Source of the DNA: Accumulibacter sp.
GTDB taxonomy: Bacteria; Pseudomonadota; Gammaproteobacteria; Burkholderiales; Rhodocyclaceae
Reading direction: 5' to 3'
NCBI GenBank assembly: GCA_031274075.1
Contig: JAISQQ010000334.1
Span: 1 to 5,963 of the forward strand
DNA length: 5,963 nucleotides
Part shown: positions 1 through 4,682 of the stretch, piece after piece
Position numbering within the stretch: the first letter of the stretch is position 1
How the letters are laid out: each line of letters starts with the position of its first letter
The notes under the pieces: model-generated
Database searches by the model: none
What the model was told of the DNA's origin: nothing
Seen by the model: only the letters and a program-made list of their open reading frames with translations
Translations under genes and position numbers: made by a program

Positions 1-56
1 CTGTCTTCTGTCATCTGAACCCTGTCTTCTGTCATCTGAACCCTGTCCTCTGGAAA
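1..56 (-). repeat. 7-bp tandem repeat array (CTGNNNN)n directly after the cyclase stop codon
   Basis: Read on the plus strand, positions 1-56 are exactly eight heptamers, each starting with CTG. The order is CTGTCTT, CTGTCAT, CTGAACC, then the same three again (a 21-bp higher-order unit at 1-21 and 22-42), then CTGTCCT and CTGGAAA. The next base, 57, begins the complement of the TGA stop of the diguanylate cyclase gene. In mRNA sense the 3' end therefore reads TGA followed by NNNNCAG units. The array starts at the window edge and may continue outside. A related array lies at 3573-3600. It shows no intrinsic-terminator shape. Its function is unknown. Confidence 0.85.
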
Positions 57-1268
57 TCAAGCCGGCGACGCGCCACGGTGTTCCTTGTGCTCTCTCTTAT
101 AGACATACATCTTCTCATCCGCCTGGGATAGAAGATCGCCGGCCGACAGATCATTGTCCGCCGTGACTTCGACAATGCCGTAGCTCATGCTGCCTTTGTA
201 GATCCTGCCGTCCTCGGTCACGTATTCCTCGGCGATGAGACGGTCGCGCAGGGTTTCCAGACGGGTTTCGGCGGTTTCCTGGTGGATGCCGGTGGCCAGG
301 ATCATGAATTCGTCTCCACCGAGCCGGCAGACGCAGGAATCCTCGGAAAAGGTGTGCAGCAGCTTCACCACTTGCAGGATATAGCGGTCCCCCTCGGCGT
401 GGCCGAAGACGTCGTTTACGTATTTGAGCCGGTCCATGTCGATGAAGCAGATCACGAAGGGAATACGCTGTTTGGTCCATCCGTTCAGCAGATTCATGCC
501 GTAATGCCGGCTGTACGTCCCCGTCAGCGCGTCCCGGTAGGCGACCTCCTCCAGTTTGTTGATCTCGGCCTTGCTGGCGGTGATGTCGGTCAGCACCGCC
601 GCCACCGCGTCGTGTCCGTACCAGCGCAAGGGATGGAAAGTGACCGAAAACCAATGTATCGCCGTGACGTTGGCCAGGGAAAACTCCTCGGTCTTCTGGG
701 CGTCGTTCTCGCCGACTTTCCGGGCATAATCGAGCAGGGTATCGTAAAGCTGGGATTCGAAGATGGCGCTGGCCACGTCGTCGCCGAGGGGATGATTGGT
801 GAACAGCCGCTCCCCCGTCACCCGGTCGATCATCACGATCCACTCGGGCATCCGGCTGGTGATGAATTCAAAGAGGTTGTTGTTGCGTTCCAGGTCGCGC
901 CGCTGCTGCTTGATGACCTCTATTTCCTTCAACAAGTCGTCCCGCCGTTCCTTCAACTGGACGACCATCTGGTTGAAGGACTCCGCGAAGTCGCCCATGA
1001 ACTCGACGCGCTGGCTATAGTCCCCGTTGGCCACCTGCCGCGTCTGCCAGGTCAGGTGTTTCAGGGTGGCGTGCAGGGATTTCAGCTTGGACGCCAGTTC
1101 GTTGCTGGGCTTGGGCAGCGCGCAGGAAAGGTCGCCGCGGGAAAGTGAAGTGGCCAGGTCCCTGACCTCTTTCAGCATCTCCGCGAAATAAACGAGCCCC
1201 TCCCCCAGCTCCCTGAAGTCCTCGGGCAGGGACGCCAGATCCAATCGCGCGCGGTTCGGATAATACAA
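57..1268 (-). CDS. Cytosolic diguanylate cyclase with HAMP-like and PAS-like regions (GGDEF)
   Basis: Makes the second messenger c-di-GMP from two GTP. The 403-residue reading starts at TTG. Residues about 30-105 are helical and HAMP-like, followed by a charged coiled coil at about 103-130. A PAS-like sensor region spans about 131-232, ending with the typical LTDIT. The GGDEF domain spans about 240-390 and keeps the active motif (R315, L316, then GGDEF at 317-321) and the metal-binding aspartate D277. The product-inhibition site RxxD is absent, because the equivalent residues 308-311 are SEDS. No membrane segment or signal peptide is visible, so it should be cytosolic. The start is doubtful: conserved-looking sequence (LFYYLRDVL) continues upstream of the TTG, and an ATC at 1316-1314 with a good Shine-Dalgarno site would give 419 residues beginning (M)SNPAADR. 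It lies 87 bases after the V4R gene, in the same frame, and is probably co-transcribed with it. GC content looks lower than in pepP. Function is sure; the signal sensed is unknown. Confidence 0.93.
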   Translation of the reverse strand: MYYPNRARLDLASLPEDFRELGEGLVYFAEMLKEVRDLATSLSRGDLSCALPKPSNELASKLKSLHATLKHLTWQTRQVANGDYSQRVEFMGDFAESFNQMVVQLKERRDDLLKEIEVIKQQRRDLERNNNLFEFITSRMPEWIVMIDRVTGERLFTNHPLGDDVASAIFESQLYDTLLDYARKVGENDAQKTEEFSLANVTAIHWFSVTFHPLRWYGHDAVAAVLTDITASKAEINKLEEVAYRDALTGTYSRHYGMNLLNGWTKQRIPFVICFIDMDRLKYVNDVFGHAEGDRYILQVVKLLHTFSEDSCVCRLGGDEFMILATGIHQETAETRLETLRDRLIAEEYVTEDGRIYKGSMSYGIVEVTADNDLSAGDLLSQADEKMYVYKREHKEHRGASPA

Positions 1269-1325
1269 AACATCGCGCAGATAATAAAATAATCTGTCGG
1301 CGGCAGGGTTTGAGATTTTCTTTGA

Positions 1326-1331
1326 CCTTTT
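1326..1331 (-). promoter_or_regulatory. Candidate Shine-Dalgarno site pointing to a non-canonical cyclase start
   Basis: The minus strand reads AAAAGG here, nine bases before an ATC codon at 1316-1314 that is in frame with the cyclase. No ATG, GTG or TTG exists in this frame between the V4R stop (1356) and the TTG at 1268, and no Shine-Dalgarno site precedes that TTG. The site supports a start at 1316, either as a true AUC start or as an ATG changed by mutation or sequencing error. Confidence 0.45.
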
Positions 1332-1355
1332 GCGTGCTGTCCAGTAAGCGCCGCG

Positions 1356-1889
1356 TCAGGCGACGACCGTGCCGTTGAAGCGGCAGACGCGGTCGCCGTT
1401 GGCCCAGCAATCGACCTCCTTGACGAAGTATTTCTTGCCGGTATAGCACTTCAGGATACCCGCGATGAAACCTTCGTCGTAGTTGCAGACCGTCTCGTTG
1501 GTGATCGGCAGGCCGCTGCAGTCCAGATCCTGCCCCACCGTGAGGACGATGTTGCCCGTATCCGGATCGAAGGCTTCCATGCGCAGGATGCCGATTTTTA
1601 AATCCCGGAGCGATGCCTGGAGATTGGCCAGAAAGGTATCGAAATCGACCGAGAGATCCAGGGTGTTTTTCGCGAATTCCTCGCCCGCCAGGTGTCCGGC
1701 GCGCACAAAATACTCGTTGGCCTTGTCGGCGCCGAAATCCTTGGTGAGAATGTCCAGCATCGTGTATTGCATGAGCCGATACACGAGAACGGGCATTTCC
1801 TCGCCCAAATCGCCGCGGCCCTCCTTGATGTCGCCCAGGTTTTCCCACGAAAAATCGTGCAGGCTCGCGTCTCTCTTGAAAATGTTCAT
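1356..1889 (-). CDS. Small V4R-domain (4-vinyl reductase type) protein, putative sensor
   Basis: A 177-residue soluble protein. The open frame extends upstream to 2180, but the start at 1889 is chosen because a strong AAAGGAG site sits five bases before this ATG, the upstream translation is low-complexity and non-family-like, and the candidate promoter lies inside the longer frame. The C-terminal half (about 110-172) matches the V4R domain: glycines plus a GFIAG segment at 140-144, a TGK turn at 150-152, and cysteines C124, C135, C148, C161 and C169. V4R domains are small-molecule or redox sensors in other proteins: they occur in XylR/DmpR-type aromatic-responsive regulators, in BchJ, and with redox-active cysteines in the archaeal regulator MsvR. 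The N-terminal half is helical and unassigned. It is first in a two-gene operon with the diguanylate cyclase, so sensing for that enzyme is the likely role (inference). The ligand is unknown; a metal or thiol chemistry is possible given the cysteines. Confidence 0.88.
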   Translation of the reverse strand: MNIFKRDASLHDFSWENLGDIKEGRGDLGEEMPVLVYRLMQYTMLDILTKDFGADKANEYFVRAGHLAGEEFAKNTLDLSVDFDTFLANLQASLRDLKIGILRMEAFDPDTGNIVLTVGQDLDCSGLPITNETVCNYDEGFIAGILKCYTGKKYFVKEVDCWANGDRVCRFNGTVVA

Positions 1890-1894
1890 GTTGT

Positions 1895-1901
1895 CTCCTT
1901 T
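1895..1901 (-). promoter_or_regulatory. Strong ribosome-binding site of the V4R gene
   Basis: The minus strand reads AAAGGAG, five bases before the ATG at 1889. This decides the start codon against the longer open frame reaching 2180. Confidence 0.85.
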
Positions 1902-1943
1902 CTTTTTTACGATACGAATCACGGCTCCAGCCGCGTTTGAAAT

Positions 1944-1991
1944 ACCGGGAATTCCCGCCGCCAGGCTGAGGCGGCGGGCATCGTTCCCGGT
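1944..1991 (-). other. Two-part stem-loop in the leader of the V4R operon
   Basis: A perfect 9-bp GC stem pairs 1954-1962 (CCCGCCGCC) with 1970-1978 (GGCGGCGGG) around a 7-base loop. Outside it, 1944-1950 (ACCGGGA) pairs perfectly with 1985-1991 (TCCCGGT), leaving an internal loop of 3 and 6 bases. It lies between the candidate promoter (2010-2038) and the V4R ribosome-binding site (1895-1901), so the leader mRNA would carry it. There is no T-run after it on either strand, so it is not a classical intrinsic terminator. It could be a leader control element, an mRNA-stabilising hairpin, or a copy of a palindromic intergenic repeat. It matches no riboswitch class I can name. Confidence 0.7.
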
Positions 1992-2009
1992 GGAAGCACC
2001 CCTGTAATT

Positions 2010-2038
2010 ATCATACACGTTAGCGTTTTTTGCTCCAA
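2010..2038 (-). promoter_or_regulatory. Candidate sigma-70 promoter for the V4R-cyclase operon
   Basis: On the minus strand TTGGAG (2033-2038) is separated by exactly 17 bases from TATGAT (2010-2015), which matches the -10 consensus at five of six positions; the -35 matches at three. It sits in a locally AT-rich stretch just after pepP in otherwise GC-rich DNA. Transcription would start near 2003 and give a leader of about 110 bases containing the stem-loop at 1944-1991. This suggests the signalling operon is transcribed independently of pepP. Confidence 0.5.
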
Positions 2039-2088
2039 CATTTCCGCCCGCCCGGGAAGGCCCGGACGCTGGCTTTGTGGTGGGAGCG

Positions 2089-3387
2089 TCAGTCGCGGCG
2101 CATGGCTTCCTCGATTCCGGCGACGGTCCTCGGTGCGCTGGTGTAGACCTCGGCGCCGTCGCCGGTGACGACGACATCATCCTCGATGCGGACGCCGATG
2201 CCGCGCAGATGTTCCGGGATGTCCGGGCCGGGACGGAAATAGAGACCCGGCTCGACGGTCAGCGTCATTCCGGGAACGAGCGCGGTCCAGTCGTCGCCGT
2301 TCTTGTAGTCGCCGGCGTCGTGCACGTCGAGACCCAGCCAGTGACCGGTGCGGTGCATGTAGAACGGCTTGTAGGCTTCGCTTTCGATCAGCCCGTCGAG
2401 ATCGCCCGCGAGCAGGCCGAGGTCGGCCAGACCCTGCGCCAGCACGCGCACGGCGGCGTCGTGGTAGGCGATGAACGGCGCGCCGGGCCGGATCGCGGCG
2501 ACGGCGGCGGCCTGCGCGGCCAGCACGATCTGGTACACGTCGCGTTGCACGGCGCCGAATTCGCCGTTGACCGGAAAGGTCCGGGTGATGTCGGCGGCAT
2601 AGCCGTCGAGCTCGCAGCCGGCGTCGATGAGCACCAGCGCGCGATCGGCCAGCGGCTGGTCGTTGCCGACGTAATGCAGCACGCAAGCCTTGTCGCCGCC
2701 GGCGACGATCGGCGGGAAGGCGTGCCCGGCGGCGCCGCGCCTGCGGAACTCGTGGCTCAGTTCGGCTTCGAGTTGGTATTCGGCGAGTCCGGGGCGGCAG
2801 GCGCGCATGGCGCGCAGGTGGCCCGCCGAGGCGATGGCCGCGGCGCGGCGCATCGTCTCCAGCTCGTGCCGGTCCTTGACGAGGCGCATGCGGTCGAGCA
2901 CGGCGCGCGGGTCGCGGATCAGTTCCGGCGCGCGCCGTCCGGAACGCGCCTCCACGCGCGCGCGATTCAGCGCCGCGATGACGCGGGCATCCCATTCGGC
3001 ATCGTAGCCGAGCGCGTGCCACAAGGCCGGACGCCCGGCGATCAGCTCGGGGAGCCTCCGTTCCAGCTCGCCGAAGGCGTAGGCTTCGTCAAAGCCGAAG
3101 ACCTCGCGCGCCGTGTCCGGGCCATGACGAAAGCCCTCCCAGGTTTCGCGCTCCGCGTTCTTCTCGCGGCAGAACAGGATCGAACGCGGCGAATCGCCGC
3201 CGACCAGCACCAGCGCCGCCTCGGGTTCCGGAAAGCCGCTGAGGTGCCAGAAGTAGCTGTCGAAGCGGTAAGGGTAGTGCGAATCGCGATTGCGCAGCCG
3301 CTCCGGCGCCGTCGGAACGATGGCGACGCCGTCGCCAAGCATTTCCAGCAAGGCCCGCCGGCGGGCGGAAAAAGGGGCGTTGTTCAT
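2089..3387 (-). CDS. pepP: Xaa-Pro aminopeptidase (proline aminopeptidase II, M24B family)
   Basis: Removes an N-terminal residue when proline is second, using two metal ions (usually Mn) in the cytoplasm. It has 432 residues, close to the roughly 440 of E. coli PepP. The N-terminal AMP_N domain (about 4-135) carries the family pattern YPYRFDSYFWHLSGF at 38-52 followed by PEPEA. The pita-bread catalytic domain spans about 172-415. All five metal ligands are visible: D255 (IDAG), D266 (ADITRTF), H349 (GHWLG), E379 (TVEPG) and E402 (RIEDD). Supporting histidines H238 and H356 and arginine R400 are also in place, so it should be active. The start at ATG 3387 is the only normal start in frame near the domain; a GGAGG lies 13 bases upstream, rather far, within the CTCCGTG repeat at 3402-3425. 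It follows the flagellar operon after a 213-base repeat-filled spacer and is probably not functionally linked to it. Confidence 0.96.
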   Translation of the reverse strand: MNNAPFSARRRALLEMLGDGVAIVPTAPERLRNRDSHYPYRFDSYFWHLSGFPEPEAALVLVGGDSPRSILFCREKNAERETWEGFRHGPDTAREVFGFDEAYAFGELERRLPELIAGRPALWHALGYDAEWDARVIAALNRARVEARSGRRAPELIRDPRAVLDRMRLVKDRHELETMRRAAAIASAGHLRAMRACRPGLAEYQLEAELSHEFRRRGAAGHAFPPIVAGGDKACVLHYVGNDQPLADRALVLIDAGCELDGYAADITRTFPVNGEFGAVQRDVYQIVLAAQAAAVAAIRPGAPFIAYHDAAVRVLAQGLADLGLLAGDLDGLIESEAYKPFYMHRTGHWLGLDVHDAGDYKNGDDWTALVPGMTLTVEPGLYFRPGPDIPEHLRGIGVRIEDDVVVTGDGAEVYTSAPRTVAGIEEAMRRD

Positions 3388-3401
3388 GATGCGTTGATTT
3401 C

Positions 3402-3425
3402 CTCCGTGTGCTTCGTATCTCCGTG
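3402..3425. repeat. CTCCGTG direct repeat covering the pepP ribosome-binding site
   Basis: CTCCGTG occurs at 3402-3408 and again at 3419-3425, with a degenerate copy CTTCGTA at 3411-3417, giving a spacing of about 8-9 bases. On the minus strand the copy nearest pepP supplies the GGAGG (3401-3405) that serves as its Shine-Dalgarno site. It resembles short low-complexity intergenic repeats seen in many bacterial genomes, but I cannot assign a named family. Confidence 0.5.
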
Positions 3426-3443
3426 ATCATAAAGCGTTTATGC

Positions 3444-3474
3444 GGCGCTCCGCGCCGGAGGTTTACGACCGGCG
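3444..3474. repeat. Overlapping small palindromes in the fliR-pepP spacer
   Basis: Two inverted repeats share bases here. GGCGC at 3444-3448 pairs with GCGCC at 3452-3456 around a 3-base loop. Alternatively, CGCCGG at 3453-3458 pairs with CCGGCG at 3469-3474 around a 10-base loop. The two are mutually exclusive. The look is that of a dispersed REP-like element; no T-run follows, so it is not an intrinsic terminator. Confidence 0.45.
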
Positions 3475-3491
3475 AATTGCATCCGCCCTAC

Positions 3492-3516
3492 GTGTCAGGT
3501 ATCAAATGCCAGGTTG
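3492..3516 (+). repeat. Degenerate heptamer array in inverted orientation
   Basis: The plus strand reads GTGTCAG, GTATCAA, ATGCCAG and then a diverged unit: the NNNNCAG form, the reverse complement of the CTGNNNN arrays at 1-56 and 3573-3600. GTGTCAG is the exact reverse complement of the unit CTGACAC at 3580-3586, and the identity extends to 8 bases (3492-3499 against 3579-3586). The two arrays therefore form an inverted pair flanking the hairpin at 3521-3550. Confidence 0.5.
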
Positions 3517-3520
3517 TAGC

Positions 3521-3550
3521 TTGGGTAAGCCGCACAGCGGCGCAACCCGA
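3521..3550. repeat. Palindromic hairpin element in the fliR-pepP spacer
   Basis: An inner stem GCCGC/GCGGC closes a 3-base ACA loop, and an outer stem GGGT/ACCC (extended by one wobble and one T-A pair) surrounds it with a small internal loop. It resembles widespread short palindromic repeats of proteobacterial intergenic regions, though this assignment is from memory of their style. It lies downstream of fliR and could protect mRNA 3' ends or be inert. No T-run marks it as a terminator. Confidence 0.5.
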
Positions 3551-3572
3551 CATGCGTCCTGCAAACCGCCAC

Positions 3573-3600
3573 CTGTTCCCTGACACCTGTCACCTGAACC
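3573..3600 (-). repeat. 7-bp tandem repeat array directly after the fliR stop codon
   Basis: Four heptamers beginning with CTG (CTGTTCC, CTGACAC, CTGTCAC, CTGAACC) end exactly at 3600, and base 3601 begins the complement of the fliR TGA stop. Orientation and register relative to the stop codon are the same as in the array at 1-56 after the cyclase gene, and CTGAACC is shared exactly. In mRNA sense it is TGA followed by NNNNCAG units. Confidence 0.75.
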
Positions 3601-4386
3601 TCAGCGCAGGACAAAATTTCCCAGCATCGCGCGCAGGCCGGTCTCGAACAGTTGCATCAAGGGATCGATCAGGTAGGGCAGGCAGACGTAGAGGGCGGAA
3701 AATCCCAGGGTGATGGTTACGGGGAAACCGATGACGATGATGTTGAGCTGCGGCGACACGCGCCCCAGGACGCCGAGCGCGGTGTTGGTGATGAGCAGCG
3801 CGACGACGATCGGCAGCGCCAGCAGCAGGCCGCTCGAAAAGATGATCGCGCCGGCGTTGGCCAGGTTGGCCCAGGAGGCGCTGTGGGGCAGCGCGCCGAT
3901 CGGCAGGGCTTGGAAGCTCTGCGCCAGGGTCGAGAGAATCATCAGGTGGCCGTTGATGCCGATGAACATGAGCAGCACCACGATTCCAAGCAGTTCCGAC
4001 ACCACCGGGGTCTGCGAACTGTTGGTCGGATCGTAGCTGGTGGCGAACCCCAGGCCCATCTGGATGCTGAACGCGTTGCCGGCCAGGTCGATGGCGCTGA
4101 AGATGAGACGCATGGAAAAGCCCATGGCGTAGCCGATGAGCATCTGTTCGGCGAGGATCAGTAAACCAGCGCCCGAGGCCGGGGGAACGGCCGGGAGCAT
4201 TCCCGGGCCGCCGAGGCCGGGCGCCAGCGCCAGGGTGATGGCCAGTCCCAGCATCAGGCGCACCCGCGTCGGCAGGCTGGCGTTGTTGAACGGCGGCGCG
4301 GCGGAGAGCAGCGCGAGAACGCGCGCCAGGGGGTAGAAGAAGGCCGCGACCAGCGCGTTCAAATCGGCCGTGGTGAAGGTAATCAT
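3601..4386 (-). CDS. fliR: Flagellar export gate protein FliR
   Basis: Integral inner-membrane component of the flagellar type III secretion gate; one FliR completes the FliP5-FliQ4-FliR1 helical complex. At 261 residues it has the usual length. Hydrophobic segments run through the whole protein, with clear blocks near 10-30, 41-57, 73-98, 130-155, 177-205 and 213-240. Family signatures include the early NNASLPTRVR stretch (34-43), the glycine-rich plug-like stretch GFATSYDPTNSSQ (113-125) and GRVSPQLNIIVIGFPV (208-223). The start is ATG 4386. No Shine-Dalgarno site is visible in the 26-base gap after fliQ, which instead carries an 11-bp tandem repeat; initiation probably depends on coupling to upstream translation. 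It is the last flagellar gene here: pepP follows rather than flhB. Confidence 0.97.
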   Translation of the reverse strand: MITFTTADLNALVAAFFYPLARVLALLSAAPPFNNASLPTRVRLMLGLAITLALAPGLGGPGMLPAVPPASGAGLLILAEQMLIGYAMGFSMRLIFSAIDLAGNAFSIQMGLGFATSYDPTNSSQTPVVSELLGIVVLLMFIGINGHLMILSTLAQSFQALPIGALPHSASWANLANAGAIIFSSGLLLALPIVVALLITNTALGVLGRVSPQLNIIVIGFPVTITLGFSALYVCLPYLIDPLMQLFETGLRAMLGNFVLR

Positions 4387-4408
4387 GCGGCGATCATGCG
4401 GCGATCAT
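4387..4408 (-). repeat. 11-bp tandem duplication between fliQ and fliR creating two mini-ORFs
   Basis: The minus strand carries ATGATCGCCGC twice in tandem (4408-4398 and 4397-4387), followed by the fliR ATGATT. Each copy starts a four-codon reading frame (Met-Ile-Ala-Ala) whose TGA overlaps the next ATG as ATGA; the second TGA overlaps the fliR start itself. The last codons of fliQ (ATG ATC GGC TGA) are a partial third copy of the pattern. Confidence 0.8.
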
Positions 4409-4412
4409 GCGC

Positions 4413-4682
4413 TCAGCCGATCATCTGGGGGATTTGCCCGATGAGCTGGCGGACGTAGTCGACGAACAACTGGATCATCCACGGGCCGGCCAGGGTCAGC
4501 ATCAGGAAGGTTCCGACCAGCTTGGGGATGAACGACAGCGTGGCTTCGTTGATCTGGGTCGCCGCCTGGAAAACGCTGACCAGGAGTCCGATCAGCAGCG
4601 CCGACAGGAGCATCGGGCCGGACAGCATCAGGGCGACTTCGACGGCCTGGCGGCCAAGGGCCATAACGGTTTCGGGGGTCAT
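4413..4682 (-). CDS. fliQ: Flagellar export gate protein FliQ
   Basis: Small inner-membrane subunit of the flagellar export gate. It has 89 residues, the standard length, with two hydrophobic helices at about 14-38 and 53-76. The typical start ([13 protein letters not shown]) and the family stretch from [15 protein letters not shown] through to FIPK are clear. Its ATG overlaps the fliP stop as ATGA (4682-4679), so translation is coupled to fliP. The fliR start follows 26 bases after its stop. Confidence 0.97.
   Translation of the reverse strand: MTPETVMALGRQAVEVALMLSGPMLLSALLIGLLVSVFQAATQINEATLSFIPKLVGTFLMLTLAGPWMIQLFVDYVRQLIGQIPQMIG

Noticed and set aside
1..56. CRISPR array at the window edge
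   Set aside because: The unit is 7 bp (21 bp higher-order) with no unique spacers; it is a simple tandem repeat.
282..1148. Plus-strand open frame opposite the diguanylate cyclase
   Set aside because: Shadow of the GGDEF gene; its translation has no recognisable domain.
2052..2065. CCGGG/CCCGG hairpin after pepP as an intrinsic terminator
   Set aside because: The stem is only 5 bp and is followed on the minus strand by a GC-rich stretch rather than a T-run.
1890..2180. N-terminal extension of the V4R gene up to 2180
   Set aside because: It would overlap the end of pepP and the promoter-like site, reads as low-complexity Pro/Ser/Ala sequence, and the ATG at 1889 has an excellent ribosome-binding site.
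1966..2180. Riboswitch in the region before the V4R gene
   Set aside because: Beyond one long hairpin there is no conserved riboswitch core that I can recognise.
2077..3426. Plus-strand open frame of 449 codons opposite pepP
   Set aside because: It is the complement of a GC-rich, strongly codon-biased gene. Its product is rich in Val, Ala, Gly and Arg, matches no family, and pepP on the other strand has all catalytic residues.
3426..3431. TATGAT on the minus strand as a pepP -10 box
   Set aside because: No acceptable -35 element is present 16-18 bases upstream, where the DNA is GC-rich palindrome; the hexamer alone is too weak.
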